DNA of 64,000 bases from Cellvibrionaceae bacterium AOL6 (GCA_003265435.1 NOXC01000008.1:62001-126000); one strand, 5' to 3'. Counted from the stretch's first letter, positions 48,615 to 60,908 are shown. The notes: generated by a model from the letters alone, not told the origin. Made by a program: numbers and translations.

Positions 48615-50246
48615 ATGGCTGCACCCACAGTGGTGATCGGCTGGGATTCCGCCGATCCCGATTTACTCCAAGCTTGGCTCAATGACGGGCATTTACCCAA
48701 TTTGTCCGCGCTGATCGCTCGAGGCTCACAGCGTCGCCTGAAAAACACTGTGCCCTACCTCGATAAAGAAGTCGAAACCTCATTAACCGAACTGTTGTGG
48801 GCGGAGGTGTGGTCGGGCTATCGCGCATCTCAAACCGGATTTTGGGGCGTTGAAAATTTCGCGCCGGAAAACTACGGCATGCTGTTTGACGAGCGTCGTA
48901 ATGTGTTTGATTATGAGCGCTATCGACCTTTTTATTCCGTACTGAAAGACAGCCACGTCATCACCTTTGATCTGCCACTTGGCAAAATCGACACACGCAG
49001 CCCCCACACCCAAATACTTGGCTGGGGCGGTCATTTCCCATTCACAGAATCTCGATCCCATCCGCCAGAACGACTCGACGCGATTAAGCAGCGCTATGGA
49101 GAAAACCCCGTGTTTTTGCGGGACGGTGGTTTTTACTGGGACCTCGACTACATGCGCGAAATGGATAACGCCATTTCGAGAAGCATTGCGCTTCGAGGGG
49201 ACATTCTTTGCGACATGCTGAATGAAGACGCACCCGATTTACTGGTGACCGTATTCGGTGAAGCGCACAGTTCGGAACATCTTTTCTGGCACCTGGATCA
49301 GCCATCACACCCCTGCCACGACACCTACAAGACGGCGTTTGAGACCAGCCCCATGCTGCGGCATTTCCAGGAGCTGGATGCTACGCTGGGCCGCATAGTC
49401 GACGTCGCAGGGGCGGATGCGAATATCATGGTGTTTTCACCTCACGGGATGAATTTAAATAACACCGATATGCTGAGTATGGTGTTGTTACCCGAGGCCT
49501 TATTTCGCTACAGCTTTCCTGGAAAAACCGCGCTTGCACGTGGCGAGCTTGGCAAGCCCCTACCCGCCCCTGTCACGCAACTTGAAGGTGGATCATGGGC
49601 AAGCCACCTACGTAAAATGGCAACCCCGCCTTCCTTCTTGCAAAAAGTGTGTAATAAAGCAGCGCGTATGAGTGGCCTATTTCGCGAAACACACGCGCTA
49701 CTCTCTCCTGCCGAGTTACGCGCTCAGGGCAGTAATCTGGCATGGGTACCCGCAAGCTGGTACCAGCATCATTGGCCGCACATGCCCGCCTTCGCCATGC
49801 CTGCGTTCTCAGACGGACACATTCGTCTGAATGTAAAAGGAAGGGAAGCTTCAGGCCTGGTTTTGCCAGCGGAATATGACACGGCTTGTGCTGACATTAG
49901 CGACTTTCTGATGACGCTTATGGACCCGCGGACCGGTAAACCCGCAGTGGAAGCGGTCTATCGAACTCGAGAACACGCGATGGACAGCGGCCCATCCGTT
50001 CCAGACTCCGATCTTGTCGTCATTTGGCAACACCGGGTTATCGACGTACTCGAAAGCCCTCGTACTGGCCGCATTGGCCCGATACCAACGTACCGGACCG
50101 GTGGACACAATCGCACTGATGGTTTTGTCGCCGCGTGTGGGCCAGCCTGGTCAGCCCCCCTGCCGGAAAACCTGGCAGCAGTCGATATCGGTGAACTGAC
50201 ACTTGCCGCGATGGGCCACCAGCGAACGCGGCAACAAAGCGCCTGA
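48615..50246 (+). CDS. AlkP-superfamily phosphodiesterase-like protein with degenerate active site
   Basis: 543 residues. The overall pattern of type I phosphodiesterase/nucleotide pyrophosphatase-like proteins is clear: VVIGWDSADPDLLQAWL (first metal Asp, D11), HLPNLSALIARGS, and the C-terminal GGHNRTDGFVAACGPAW. By eye, several catalytic residues are not the canonical ones. The Thr/Ser nucleophile segment (usually WTSFLTG) reads LLWAEVWSG. The D-x-x-x-H metal motif reads H218-S-S-E-H222. SDHG reads SPHG (275-278). It may be a pseudoenzyme, or bind metal differently. No signal peptide. Same operon as the glycosyltransferase; convergent with gor. Confidence 0.78.
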   Translation: MAAPTVVIGWDSADPDLLQAWLNDGHLPNLSALIARGSQRRLKNTVPYLDKEVETSLTELLWAEVWSGYRASQTGFWGVENFAPENYGMLFDERRNVFDYERYRPFYSVLKDSHVITFDLPLGKIDTRSPHTQILGWGGHFPFTESRSHPPERLDAIKQRYGENPVFLRDGGFYWDLDYMREMDNAISRSIALRGDILCDMLNEDAPDLLVTVFGEAHSSEHLFWHLDQPSHPCHDTYKTAFETSPMLRHFQELDATLGRIVDVAGADANIMVFSPHGMNLNNTDMLSMVLLPEALFRYSFPGKTALARGELGKPLPAPVTQLEGGSWASHLRKMATPPSFLQKVCNKAARMSGLFRETHALLSPAELRAQGSNLAWVPASWYQHHWPHMPAFAMPAFSDGHIRLNVKGREASGLVLPAEYDTACADISDFLMTLMDPRTGKPAVEAVYRTREHAMDSGPSVPDSDLVVIWQHRVIDVLESPRTGRIGPIPTYRTGGHNRTDGFVAACGPAWSAPLPENLAAVDIGELTLAAMGHQRTRQQSA

Positions 50247-50249
50247 CCG

Positions 50250-51605
50250 CTAAGCGCGTGGGCTGCGCATTGTGACAAACTCTTCAGCAGCGGTCGGATG
50301 AATTCCGATCGTTGCATCAAAATCCGCCTTGGTCGCACCGGCTTTGATCGCGACGGCAAAACCCTGCACGATCTCCGCTGCGAGCTCACCCGCCATGTGC
50401 AAACCGAGTACCTGCTGATCCTCTCGACGAACAATCAATTTCATCAAACAGCGCTCGGCTAAGCCACTCAAGGTATGCTTCATCGGGGTAAATTCACTGA
50501 CGTAGACATCCACTTCCCCACAGGTGTCACGCGCAGCTTCCTCGGTAAGCCCCACCGCGGCGAGGCTAGGCTGGCTGAAAACGGCGGTCGGGATGGACTC
50601 GTAATCCATGCGTAAGGGCTGATTGTCGTACCAATGCCTCGCAAGGGCCATGCCCTCTGCTAAGGCTACCGGGGTTAATTGGACACGGCCAATGACGTCC
50701 CCGAGCGCAAAAATATTCGTCGTGCTGGTTTGAAAACCGTCATCGACTTTAATATAACCCCGCGCATCCAACTCAACGCCCGCACGCTCTAAACCCAAGC
50801 CGGAGACCTTAGGTTCGCGACCGATTGCACTGAACACCGCATCCACAGTGCGCACTGATCCATCGCTGAGTCGAACATCGAGCGCGCCATCGGTGCGCTT
50901 TTGTATCGATTCGATGTCCAGATTCATGCTCATGGTGACACCCTTGGCCGCCATTTGCTCTCGGATAAATTGCCGCACCTCACCGTCAAAGCCACGCAGG
51001 ATTAAAGGGCCTCGGTACACGAGTTCTGTTTCACAACCCAGGCCGTTGAAGATGCCCGCGAACTCCACCGCAATATAGCCACCACCCTGCACCATGACCC
51101 GACGCGGCAGCGTGTCCAGATCGAACACCTCGTTTGAGGTAAGCACCAGGTCGCCGCCTTCAATGTCAGGCACTCTCGGCCAGCCACCCGTTGCAATCAA
51201 TATACGCTCAGCGGTATAGGATTTACCGTCTATTTCGACTGTATGCGCATCGACAAAGCGCGCAAAGCCCTGCAGGAGCTCGACACCAGCGCTTTCCAGG
51301 ATGCGGGCGTAAACGCCGTTCAGGCGCAGGATCTCTTCCGACTTGTTGTCCCGCAAAACACGCCAATCAAAAGCCGGCACGTCGCCCGCCTCCCAACCGA
51401 AGCCCGTGCTGCCACGAAAGTGTTCGGAATACTCAGAGGCATACACATACATTTTTTTGGGTACACAGCCGACATTGACACAAGTGCCGCCAAGCTGGCG
51501 TTCTTCAGCGATGGCGACACGCGCCCCCAAGCCCGCGGCGATACGACTAGCTCTTACTCCACCAGACCCTGCGCCGATTACGAGCAGGTCGTAGTCAAAA
51601 CTCAT
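50250..51605 (-). CDS. gor: Glutathione-disulfide reductase
   Basis: 451 residues. FAD site LLVIGAGSGGVRASRIAAGLG, redox pair in GGTCVNVGCVPKK, NADPH site VQGGGYIAVEFAGIFNGLG, and the C-terminal catalytic His region IGIHPTAAEEFVTMR. It keeps glutathione reduced in the cytoplasm. Its stop lies three bases from the end of the convergent AlkP-like gene, with no terminator visible between them. Confidence 0.96.
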   Translation of the reverse strand: MSFDYDLLVIGAGSGGVRASRIAAGLGARVAIAEERQLGGTCVNVGCVPKKMYVYASEYSEHFRGSTGFGWEAGDVPAFDWRVLRDNKSEEILRLNGVYARILESAGVELLQGFARFVDAHTVEIDGKSYTAERILIATGGWPRVPDIEGGDLVLTSNEVFDLDTLPRRVMVQGGGYIAVEFAGIFNGLGCETELVYRGPLILRGFDGEVRQFIREQMAAKGVTMSMNLDIESIQKRTDGALDVRLSDGSVRTVDAVFSAIGREPKVSGLGLERAGVELDARGYIKVDDGFQTSTTNIFALGDVIGRVQLTPVALAEGMALARHWYDNQPLRMDYESIPTAVFSQPSLAAVGLTEEAARDTCGEVDVYVSEFTPMKHTLSGLAERCLMKLIVRREDQQVLGLHMAGELAAEIVQGFAVAIKAGATKADFDATIGIHPTAAEEFVTMRSPRA

Positions 51606-51711
51606 AATGTTTCCCTAATCCAATTTCACAACATTTGTCGTTAAACTTACATTGTACGCGAGGAAGTGCAAAGGCTGGGGAAAGATGCGCCCGCTGGAGC
51701 AACGAGCGTCT

Positions 51712-52014
51712 TTAGGCGCGAGTTTCTACTCGGGAATGTGGATGGTCATCGGCACGACGGCCTGGACTGCGACGCATCTCATATTTCGGATGCAGGGGTG
51801 TCGGGCTTTGTCTGCGCCGATCGCCACCCTTTCGACGCTCTCGCACGCGGACGGAGCCGGGACTGTACTTGTCATCACGATGCGGCTCAACCTGCGCGGG
51901 CGAATTCTGCCGCCGATAAGGCAGGTTGCGAGCGCCAAGAGGCGCGCTGGTTGGCTTGACGGTGTCGACCATGTCGAATCTGTCACCTCGCAATCGGGTT
52001 TCGGCCTGCCGCAT
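51712..52014 (-). CDS. Small basic Arg/Asp-rich protein, uncertain
   Basis: Up to 100 residues; the start may instead be the ATG at 51970-51972, which has GAGGTGA 13 bases before it. The C-terminal half has repeated RRxGDRR-type blocks (RERRKGGDRRRQ, YEMRRSPGRRADD) like small DRR-rich proteins seen in other gammaproteobacteria. No known domain. It is on the strand of its neighbours gor and cysG and is the best coding candidate in the 531-base gap between them; competing frames on both strands are less protein-like. Confidence 0.45.
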   Translation of the reverse strand: MRQAETRLRGDRFDMVDTVKPTSAPLGARNLPYRRQNSPAQVEPHRDDKYSPGSVRVRERRKGGDRRRQSPTPLHPKYEMRRSPGRRADDHPHSRVETRA

Positions 52015-52136
52015 GGGTAGCAGGCAAAGGGAAACGTTCTCGGATCAACCGCGCAATGCCCGCATTGGAAGCGGAAACGCACATGCGACGGCCCTGTTTA
52101 CAGTATATCGGCCGAAGTTGCGCACTGTTTAGCCTT

Positions 52137-53519
52137 TTACGTTTTGAACCAGCTTAAACGAGATTGCAAGGCCACGACACCACCAATGACCAACAACGTA
52201 GGCGGCGTCACAGACTCCTGCGCGACGATCGTCTCTAACGTGGCCAAGGTGCCTGTGTGCACACGTTGCTGCGGTTGTGTGCCCCGCTCGATCAACGCAG
52301 CAGGTGTATCCGGGGATTTACCATGGGCAATCAACTGAGCACAAATCTGTGGTAAACCGGTAAGCCCCATATAGAACACCAGTGTTTGGCTGTCTTCTAC
52401 AAATTCGCCCCACCGGAAATCCAGTACGCCGTCTTTTACGTGCCCTGTAATAAAACGCACGCTCTGACTGTGGTCTCGATGGGTAAGCGGAATACCAGCA
52501 TAAGAGGCGCACCCTGAAGCCGCGGTGATCCCCGGAACCACCTGAAATGGAATGCCGTGCTCGGCCAGGAGTTCAATTTCTTCTGCGCCGCGACCGAAAA
52601 TAAAGGGGTCGCCGCCTTTCAGTCTCAAGACACGTTTACCCTGCTGCGCGAGTTCTAGCAGCATGGTATTGATCGTCTGCTGTGGAACGGCGTGGTCGGC
52701 GCGTTGTTTACCGACGTAAATCCGTTCCGCATCTTTCCTGACCAGATCCATAATCGGCTCGGTCACCAGCCTGTCATAGAGCACCACTTCTGCTTTCTGC
52801 ATCAGGCGTAAGGCCTTGAACGTGAGCAGGTCGGGGTCACCAGGGCCGGCACCCACTAGATACACCTCACCACTGGTGTCCACGTCGCCCTCGCGCAACT
52901 TGGTTTCAAGCAAGTGCTCAGCATCGTCTAGGTTGCCTGCCAGTGCTTTTTCTGCGACCTCACCGTTCAGAGTGGCCTCCCAGAATCGGCGGCGCAACTC
53001 CATATCGGTAAAGCGCGCTTTCACGCGATCACGAAAACGACTGGCCAACTGAGCCAGTTGCCCGTAAGCGCTGGGCAATAGCGTCTCAATCAACGTTTTT
53101 ACACGGCGCGCCAGAACCGGGGCTTCCCCGCCGCTGCTGACGGCCACCACCAATGGGCTGCGATCGACAATGGCCGGCGTAATCACGGAGCACAGGTCAG
53201 GGCTATCGACGACGTTGACAGGCACGCGCAGACGCTGACACAACTCAGACACCTGTTGGTTGGTTTCGGTATCGTCGGTTGCACTCACAACCAAAACGTA
53301 ACGGCGCTCTACGAGCGTTTCGACAAACTCGTGCAGAAACACCTGACCGCCCTGCGCACTGACCAAGGTCTGTAGCTCTGCATCGACTTGGGGTGCGACG
53401 ACGTCGATGACGGCACCCGCCCGAGCCAGCAATCTCGCCTTGCGGGTGGCAATCTCACCACCGCCAACAACAAGAACAGGCTGGTCGGTCAGCTTAAAAA
53501 AAAGCGGGAAATATTCCAT
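52137..53519 (-). CDS. cysG: Sirohaem synthase CysG
   Basis: 460 residues. N-terminal NAD-binding dehydrogenase/ferrochelatase half ([43 protein letters not shown]) and C-terminal uroporphyrinogen-III methyltransferase ([59 protein letters not shown] in pattern). It makes sirohaem for sulfite and nitrite reductases. Adjacent to serS without a gap, the Pseudomonas arrangement. Confidence 0.97.
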   Translation of the reverse strand: MEYFPLFFKLTDQPVLVVGGGEIATRKARLLARAGAVIDVVAPQVDAELQTLVSAQGGQVFLHEFVETLVERRYVLVVSATDDTETNQQVSELCQRLRVPVNVVDSPDLCSVITPAIVDRSPLVVAVSSGGEAPVLARRVKTLIETLLPSAYGQLAQLASRFRDRVKARFTDMELRRRFWEATLNGEVAEKALAGNLDDAEHLLETKLREGDVDTSGEVYLVGAGPGDPDLLTFKALRLMQKAEVVLYDRLVTEPIMDLVRKDAERIYVGKQRADHAVPQQTINTMLLELAQQGKRVLRLKGGDPFIFGRGAEEIELLAEHGIPFQVVPGITAASGCASYAGIPLTHRDHSQSVRFITGHVKDGVLDFRWGEFVEDSQTLVFYMGLTGLPQICAQLIAHGKSPDTPAALIERGTQPQQRVHTGTLATLETIVAQESVTPPTLLVIGGVVALQSRLSWFKT

Positions 53520-54818
<1,299 letters not shown>

Positions 54819-54829
54819 TCAAAAAAATA

Positions 54830-55201
54830 TTAGAGTGCTCGCGCGGCTAACATCCCGAGGGCCAGCCCACCCAGACAGGTGGCTAAAGTGGCCACGACAT
54901 ACCATAACGCAAGCTTCCACAACCCCTCATACATTAGGGAGACCGCTTCCAGAGAAAACGTGGAAAAGGTGGTCAATGCCCCCAACGCACCCGTCATAAT
55001 AAACAGGCGCCAGCTATCGGGCATGACGCCCCGCTCCACAATAAGCACGTAGGCTAAACCCATCGCGAAACAACCGAGACCGTTGGCCAAAAAAGTCGCG
55101 AACGGGAAGCGCTGCGTCGTGGGCATAAACGCCAAAGCCAAGCTATAGCGTGCTACTGCCCCGAGGGCACCACCCAGAGCCACCGCAAGCAGCTGCATCA
55201 T
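54830..55201 (-). CDS. crcB: Fluoride exporter CrcB/Fluc
   Basis: 123 residues with four membrane helices. Motifs GGALGAVARYSLAL, NGLGCFAMGLAYV and the signature TFSTFSLEAV in the third helix. Forms a dual-topology dimeric fluoride channel. The ATG shares one base with the rarA stop; an adjacent TTG upstream is unlikely. No fluoride riboswitch is visible because the gene begins inside the rarA reading frame. Confidence 0.95.
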   Translation of the reverse strand: MMQLLAVALGGALGAVARYSLALAFMPTTQRFPFATFLANGLGCFAMGLAYVLIVERGVMPDSWRLFIMTGALGALTTFSTFSLEAVSLMYEGLWKLALWYVVATLATCLGGLALGMLAARAL

Positions 55202-56523
55202 CAATCCTCGCCTCTGGCTTGCCGATTCTTTTCTCGCAATAGACTCAACTTCTCTGCGATCTTAATTTCCAGACCCCGGGCCACCGGTTCGTAGTAGCGG
55301 GGTTCGTTCATTTCGTCAGGGAAATAGTACTCGCCAGCCGCAAACGCATCGGGTTCATCATGAGCATAACGATAGGCCCGACCATAACCGAGCTCTTTCA
55401 TCAGGCGTGTCGGCGCGTTGCGCAAATGCACCGGCACCTCGTAAGAAGGTTGGCTTTTTATGTCGGCGGCAGCGAGTTTGAAGGCATTATACACAGCATT
55501 ACTCTTGGGCGCTGCCGCAAGGTACAGCACGGCCTGAGCGAGCGTAAGCTCCCCTTCCGGAGAGCCCAAACGCTCCTGTGCATCCCAGGCATTCAGACAC
55601 AGCGTCAAAGCCCTTGGATCCGCATTGCCCACGTCTTCGGAGGCGATGCGAACCAATCTCCGGGCAACATAGAGCGGGTCGCAGCCCCCATCCAACATGC
55701 GCATCATCCAATACAACGCCGCATCGGGGTCGGACCCGCGCACGGACTTGTGCAGCGCAGAAATCTGTTCGTAAAACAAGTCGCCGCCCTTGTCGAAATG
55801 ACGCACATCACGAGAGAGGGCTTCGGCGACCAGCGCCAAGGTCAAGGTGGACTCGTCTTCCAATAAGTCCGCGGAAATTTCCAAGGTGTTCAGGGCTTTT
55901 CTGGCATCGCCATTGGCACTTTGCGCAATCGCACGCAAGGCCTCTTCGTCAGCGACGAGCGCTCTCTCACCCAAGCCACGCGCCTCATCCAAAAGGGCTG
56001 AACGGAGGACGTCGAGCAGCTCTTCTTCAGCGAGCCCTTTTAACACATACACACGACATCGGCTCAAGAGGGCGTTATTAATTTCAAACGAGGGGTTTTC
56101 GGTGGTCGCGCCAACAAAGGTAAAGGTCCCCTCCTCTACATAGGGAAGAAACGCGTCCTGCTGGGCCTTATTGAAGCGGTGCACTTCGTCGACGAAGAGC
56201 AGCGTGCGCCGACCGCCTTGCTGAAAGTGGCTTCGCGCCTTGTCCACCGCCTGTCGCAGCTCTTTTACACCACTGAGTACGGCGCTGATCGCGATAAATT
56301 CGACATCCAACTCGCGGCTCAGTAAACGCGCGAAAGTGGTTTTCCCTACCCCAGGCGGCCCCCAGAGCAGCATGCTATGAAGTTGCTTGGCCTCCAGCAG
56401 CTTTCGCAGGGGGCGCCCCGGCCCGATGAGATGCGATTGCCCGACGTATTCACTGAGCTGCCGAGGCCGCATGCGCGCCGCCAACGGCGCATGCATATCA
56501 ATCGATTCAAACAGGTCACTCAC
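55201..56523 (-). CDS. rarA: Replication-associated recombination protein RarA (MgsA)
   Basis: 440 residues from a GTG ([20 protein letters not shown]), the family's usual start. AAA+ ATPase with Walker [18 protein letters not shown], Walker [18 protein letters not shown], sensor 1 [18 protein letters not shown] and the C-terminal tetramerisation domain. Acts at stalled forks with RecA and SSB. Start overlaps lolA by eight bases. Confidence 0.97.
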   Translation of the reverse strand: MSDLFESIDMHAPLAARMRPRQLSEYVGQSHLIGPGRPLRKLLEAKQLHSMLLWGPPGVGKTTFARLLSRELDVEFIAISAVLSGVKELRQAVDKARSHFQQGGRRTLLFVDEVHRFNKAQQDAFLPYVEEGTFTFVGATTENPSFEINNALLSRCRVYVLKGLAEEELLDVLRSALLDEARGLGERALVADEEALRAIAQSANGDARKALNTLEISADLLEDESTLTLALVAEALSRDVRHFDKGGDLFYEQISALHKSVRGSDPDAALYWMMRMLDGGCDPLYVARRLVRIASEDVGNADPRALTLCLNAWDAQERLGSPEGELTLAQAVLYLAAAPKSNAVYNAFKLAAADIKSQPSYEVPVHLRNAPTRLMKELGYGRAYRYAHDEPDAFAAGEYYFPDEMNEPRYYEPVARGLEIKIAEKLSLLREKNRQARGED

Positions 56524-57178
56524 CGTGCACCACGTCAACGCCTTCAGGAATCACAAAGCGAAATAACGCATCACTGAAATTCGGGTTCACCTCGACCTCG
56601 CTTAAACTTAAGGTCGTGCTCTGCTTAAGGCGATCTTCCATCACGATTTGGGTCAGCGTTCCAGCTTCGTCATAAGCAAAGGTTAACAGCGTAAAATCCT
56701 GCTCTGCCGGATGCTTTGGCTCGAGCACATAGTGCGTTTCCTCACCGTTTACCCGGCGCTGTATGTCAAAGCGTCGCTCTAGGTCCTGCTGTGACTGAGC
56801 CAGCAACGTCATTGGGCCAGACATCGCCTCACGCTGGGAATACACACTGACCTGCTCAAGGTCTGGGTCATAGACCCAAAGTGTTTCACCATCACTAACG
56901 ACAAGCTGCGCTTGCGGATCGAAGGTTTCCCAGTGCAGTCGCGACGGTCGCTCCAGTCTCATACGCCCCTCTACTGCCGGCGTCGCGTATCCTTCATGAT
57001 CCCGCAGTACCTGCACAAAACGCGCGTCTAGCGCTTTGAGATCCGAGAGACGCTCATAGAGCTCTGCGCTGACCTGCGATTGGGTAGCATCACTCTGTAT
57101 CGGTACGGATGACGGGACGTCAGCCCACACCGCCTGGCTCACCAGAAACGTTAAAATTACGCTGATCTTTTTGATCAT
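56516..57178 (-). CDS. lolA: Outer-membrane lipoprotein carrier LolA
   Basis: 220 residues from the ATG after AGAGGAAGTG. Signal peptide [19 protein letters not shown], then the LolA fold ([46 protein letters not shown]). It ferries lipoproteins from LolCDE to LolB across the periplasm. Follows ftsK by 13 bases. Confidence 0.97.
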   Translation of the reverse strand: MIKKISVILTFLVSQAVWADVPSSVPIQSDATQSQVSAELYERLSDLKALDARFVQVLRDHEGYATPAVEGRMRLERPSRLHWETFDPQAQLVVSDGETLWVYDPDLEQVSVYSQREAMSGPMTLLAQSQQDLERRFDIQRRVNGEETHYVLEPKHPAEQDFTLLTFAYDEAGTLTQIVMEDRLKQSTTLSLSEVEVNPNFSDALFRFVIPEGVDVVHGE

Positions 57179-57191
57179 CACTTCCTCTGCA

Positions 57192-59546
57192 TCAATGTTT
57201 AGGGGGTGGCGGCGCCAGTACTTCGCGGTTTCCATTGCCGCCCATTTCAGATACGACCCCAGACACTTCCATCTGTTCAATGAGACGCGCCGCGCGATTG
57301 TAGCCAATGCGCAGTTTTCGCTGCACTGAGGAGATGCTCGCTTTACGTGTTTCGGTCACAAATGCCACCGCTTCGTCATAGAGCGGGTCACTCTCTGAAT
57401 CGCCGCCCTCGCCTTCATCGCCCGTGCTAAAACCGGGCACAGGAATACTGTCGACACTTTCACTGAATATTTCATCGAGGTAATTGGGTTCACCCCGTTT
57501 TTTCCAATCCGCCACCACTTTATGCACTTCGTGATCATCGATGAAGGCACCGTGCACCCGAATCGTATGGGCCGTGCCCGGGGGTAGAAACAGCATGTCA
57601 CCGTGGCCGAGCAATTGCTCCGCGCCACCCTGATCCAGGATCGTGCGCGAATCGATTTTTGACGAAACCTGGAAAGCCATGCGGGTGGGCACGTTCGCCT
57701 TAATCAGCCCCGTAATCACATCCACAGACGGGCGTTGAGTCGCAAGCACGAGATGGATGCCCGCAGCACGGGCTTTCTGGGCAATACGCGCGATCAGCTG
57801 TTCCACTTTTTTGCCGACGATCATCATCATATCGGCAAATTCATCAATCACGACCACGATAAAGGGCAAGGTATCCAGCGTGGGTATCTCAAACCCTTCG
57901 ACTCCCGACACACCTTCGTCTTCGGGCCGATACAAGGGGTCCGGGATCTTTTCCCCGGCTTTGGCAGCATCGCGAATTTTTTTGTTATAGCCGGCAATGT
58001 TGCGCACACCCATCGCCGCCATCAGCTTGTAGCGGCGTTCCATTTCGCCGACGCACCAGCGCAGACCGGTGGCCGCCTCTTTCATATCGGTGATCACAGG
58101 ACACAGCAAATGAGGAATGCCCTCATACACCGACAATTCCAACATCTTGGGATCGACGAGCATCAGGCGCACTTCTTCTGGGGAGGCTTTGTACAGCATC
58201 GACACCAACATGGAATTCACACCGACCGACTTACCGGAACCGGTCGTTCCCGCGACCAGCAAGTGCGGCATTTTGGCGAGATCCGCAATTACCGGCAAAC
58301 CGGAAATGTCGTGCCCCAAAGCCAGACTCAACGGCGACTTGGACTTCTCGTATTCCTCGCTCGCAATCACTTCACTGAGGCGAACGATTTCCCGGTCCTG
58401 ATTAGGAATTTCAATACCGACAACGGATTTACCCTGAATCACTTCCACTACGCGCACGCTGCTCACCGCCAATGAACGCGCGAGATCCGATGAGAGGTTA
58501 GTAATACGGGACGCTTTGACGCCCGGCGCTGGCTGCAACTCGAAACGTGTCACTACCGGCCCGGGCAATACGCCGACGACCTCCACCGTGACCCCAAAGT
58601 CTTTCAACTTCAGCTCCAGCAAACGCGACATCGCTTCAAGCGACTCTTCCGAATACCCCTTTTTCTGCGCCGGATCGGCAGGTTCGAGCAAACCTATTGG
58701 CGGCAAGGTACCTTCAACGGGGGCATCATCAAACAACTGCTGCTGTTTTTCGGCCGCCGCTCTGGGGCTGATCCGAGGCTCTTTTCGCTGCGGAGCAATC
58801 GCGGGCGGTTTTCGGCTCTGCGTCTTTTTCTTCGCTTCGCGCGCGGTTTCCCGTCGCTGCTCAACCGCAGCGCGCACCTGCTGTTTTTCAGCCTTTTGCC
58901 GCCGCCAGCGCTCCATACGTTGGCGCATCTTGGCACTGATATTCAGTACCAGTGCACCGAGAAAATCCATCACCGCAAACCATGAAATCTCGATGAATAT
59001 CGTCAGTCCAAACAGCAGCGTCGCCAATAAGATGAGCTGACCGCCGATGTAACCGAAACTGGAGTCCACAGCAGTCGCGGTATGCAGGCCGAGGTAACCG
59101 CCTGCCGAGAACGGGAGATTGCTGGCGTCGGGGTCGCTTTGCAGGCTGACCATGCCACAGGCACTGAGCATCACGAGCAACAGCCCCACACTGCGCACCG
59201 CCACAACCAGAGCATCAATTCGCCAATGCGCCCTATCCTTCAGCTGCAGCCAGATTTGATAGGCGAGCAGGAGGGGAAAGAAAAAGGCCAAGGTCCCAAA
59301 TAGAGAGAGAAAGACATCGGCAATCCAGGCGCCCGCGGGCCCGGCTGCATTTTCAATTGCGGCACCAGTGCCCGTACGCGACCAGCCAGGGTCCGATTCG
59401 CTGTAGGTCATCAACGCCAGGGTCAAGTAGGCGCACAGGGTGATCAGACCGATCAGGGTGCCTTCGCGCAAAATTCGGGTACCGAAAGACACAATGGCGG
59501 AGTCGCCATCTTGAGCGGGCTTTCGGGATTTTATTTCATCGGCCAT
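57192..59546 (-). CDS. ftsK: DNA translocase FtsK
   Basis: 784 residues, the short form typical of Pseudomonas. Four N-terminal membrane helices (about 30-180), a Lys/Arg/Glu-rich linker, the RecA-like motor with Walker [14 protein letters not shown] and Walker [13 protein letters not shown], and the winged-helix gamma domain at the end ([23 protein letters not shown]) that reads KOPS and activates XerD. Needed for chromosome dimer resolution at division. Confidence 0.98.
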   Translation of the reverse strand: MADEIKSRKPAQDGDSAIVSFGTRILREGTLIGLITLCAYLTLALMTYSESDPGWSRTGTGAAIENAAGPAGAWIADVFLSLFGTLAFFFPLLLAYQIWLQLKDRAHWRIDALVVAVRSVGLLLVMLSACGMVSLQSDPDASNLPFSAGGYLGLHTATAVDSSFGYIGGQLILLATLLFGLTIFIEISWFAVMDFLGALVLNISAKMRQRMERWRRQKAEKQQVRAAVEQRRETAREAKKKTQSRKPPAIAPQRKEPRISPRAAAEKQQQLFDDAPVEGTLPPIGLLEPADPAQKKGYSEESLEAMSRLLELKLKDFGVTVEVVGVLPGPVVTRFELQPAPGVKASRITNLSSDLARSLAVSSVRVVEVIQGKSVVGIEIPNQDREIVRLSEVIASEEYEKSKSPLSLALGHDISGLPVIADLAKMPHLLVAGTTGSGKSVGVNSMLVSMLYKASPEEVRLMLVDPKMLELSVYEGIPHLLCPVITDMKEAATGLRWCVGEMERRYKLMAAMGVRNIAGYNKKIRDAAKAGEKIPDPLYRPEDEGVSGVEGFEIPTLDTLPFIVVVIDEFADMMMIVGKKVEQLIARIAQKARAAGIHLVLATQRPSVDVITGLIKANVPTRMAFQVSSKIDSRTILDQGGAEQLLGHGDMLFLPPGTAHTIRVHGAFIDDHEVHKVVADWKKRGEPNYLDEIFSESVDSIPVPGFSTGDEGEGGDSESDPLYDEAVAFVTETRKASISSVQRKLRIGYNRAARLIEQMEVSGVVSEMGGNGNREVLAPPPPKH

Positions 59547-59601
59547 AGAGCTTGGAATCGGTTCTCTATCAGTTCAGGGGCTGCAGGCGCCAACCAAAGT
59601 A

Positions 59602-59630
59602 TTGACACGATGCGGAAAGCGGACATTTTA
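59602..59630 (+). promoter_or_regulatory. Possible promoter for diguanylate cyclase gene
   Basis: A perfect TTGACA -35 followed 17 bases later by ATTTTA, in the 226-base divergent gap between ftsK and the cyclase gene. The -10 is weak. The start would lie about 130 bases before the ATG. Confidence 0.35.
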
Positions 59631-59772
59631 GCTTATTTTTTAGGGATTTACGTGCGAAATATCAAAATTTATTGAGGTTCCATCCGGCGTTTTCCTACCA
59701 ATCCTTGCTGTCATATTCTACACTTCGCGGTCATCAAACAGGAATGCGCAGGGTCACAGACCCATCAAGGAC

Positions 59773-60840
59773 ATGAACCCACACCTCAAGTTCGAACGCA
59801 GCGCGAAAGAATACGTCATATTGGCCCTGAGTCTGGCGGCCAGCATCGGCATGCTGCCCTTTGCTGTGCACCGCATCGCCACCCAGGATTGGGGCATTGC
59901 CGTGCTCGACACATTTAGTGTGAGCGCGATGCTGTGTATGTTCGCATACGTTTACAAAACTCGCCGCACCGAAACCGCCTCGTGGCTCCTGGCGCTGCTG
60001 TTTCTCGCGACAGAAGTGTTCACCGTGGCCCTGAAAGGCCCCGGGCAAATCGTCTGGAGCTTCCCTGCCACCGTTGGCATCTATTATCTTGTCTCCGCCC
60101 CCAAAGCGATCGTCATCAATTTCGCGGGCATGACCGCAATTTACCTGCTGACCCTCAAGAGCTTAAAAGGCGCGGAGCAAGGCGCGTTTCTCGTCTCTCT
60201 GTTTGCAACCAACGTGTTCACCATCGTGTTTGCCGTGCGCAATAGCATTCAAAAGCGTGAACTTGAAAAGCTAACACTCAAAGATCCGCTGACGGGCGTA
60301 AACAACCGGCGCGCCTTTGAGCTCTTCCTCGACACGTTCGACACGCTGAAAACCGACCCGCACCAACACGCCTCGTTGATCATATTCGACCTCGACCATT
60401 TCAAGCGCGTGAACGATCAGCACGGTCATGTCGCGGGCGATAAGGCACTTGCGAAAATTGTGACGCTGGTACACACGCAACTACATCATGATGAGAAACT
60501 GTATCGCATTGGCGGCGAAGAATTTGTCATCGCGCCTTTAAATCTCGACCTCGCGGCCGCATTTGACTTTGCAGAACGCTTGCGCAAAATCATTGAACAT
60601 TCGAGCGTCAATGACGAGCTTGGACTCACCGTCTCACTCGGTGTCGCGGACTATCAGAATGCAGAAGCCGCGAGGGACTGGCTGCATCGTGCCGACGAAG
60701 CGCTTTACGAAGCGAAACGCGCCGGTCGAAACCAATGCGCAAAAGCCGGTAGAGCCCATAGCAGCAGTGAAGCCGTCGCGCAGGACAGCCTAACGACGAC
60801 GGTCGAACAAACTGAACCACAAAGCGCTCAGGAATATTGA
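59773..60840 (+). CDS. Membrane-bound diguanylate cyclase (GGDEF)
   Basis: 355 residues, AAGGAC ribosome site. Five or six membrane helices over the first 160 residues (like a MASE-type module but not one I can name), then a GGDEF domain: KDPLTGVNNRRAFELFLD, IIFDLDHFKRVNDQHGHVAGDKAL and active motif YRIGGEEFVI. The RxxD inhibitory site expected before the motif reads HHDE, so product inhibition by that site seems absent. It makes cyclic-di-GMP. Confidence 0.93.
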   Translation: MNPHLKFERSAKEYVILALSLAASIGMLPFAVHRIATQDWGIAVLDTFSVSAMLCMFAYVYKTRRTETASWLLALLFLATEVFTVALKGPGQIVWSFPATVGIYYLVSAPKAIVINFAGMTAIYLLTLKSLKGAEQGAFLVSLFATNVFTIVFAVRNSIQKRELEKLTLKDPLTGVNNRRAFELFLDTFDTLKTDPHQHASLIIFDLDHFKRVNDQHGHVAGDKALAKIVTLVHTQLHHDEKLYRIGGEEFVIAPLNLDLAAAFDFAERLRKIIEHSSVNDELGLTVSLGVADYQNAEAARDWLHRADEALYEAKRAGRNQCAKAGRAHSSSEAVAQDSLTTTVEQTEPQSAQEY

Positions 60841-60908
60841 GCCAAATAGCCTCTGTCTATGGCCAGGATAGTCACGCGCAAGTAGCTTCGGCTCTGCGCT
60901 TGCGCTAG

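Noticed and set aside
54830-55260. Fluoride riboswitch ahead of crcB
   Set aside because: The crcB start overlaps the rarA stop, leaving no leader, and no matching pseudoknot sequence is visible.
57735-58475. A 246-codon plus-strand His-rich open frame opposite ftsK
   Set aside because: It covers the conserved FtsK motor; its His/Gln/Phe-rich composition is a shadow of the real codons.
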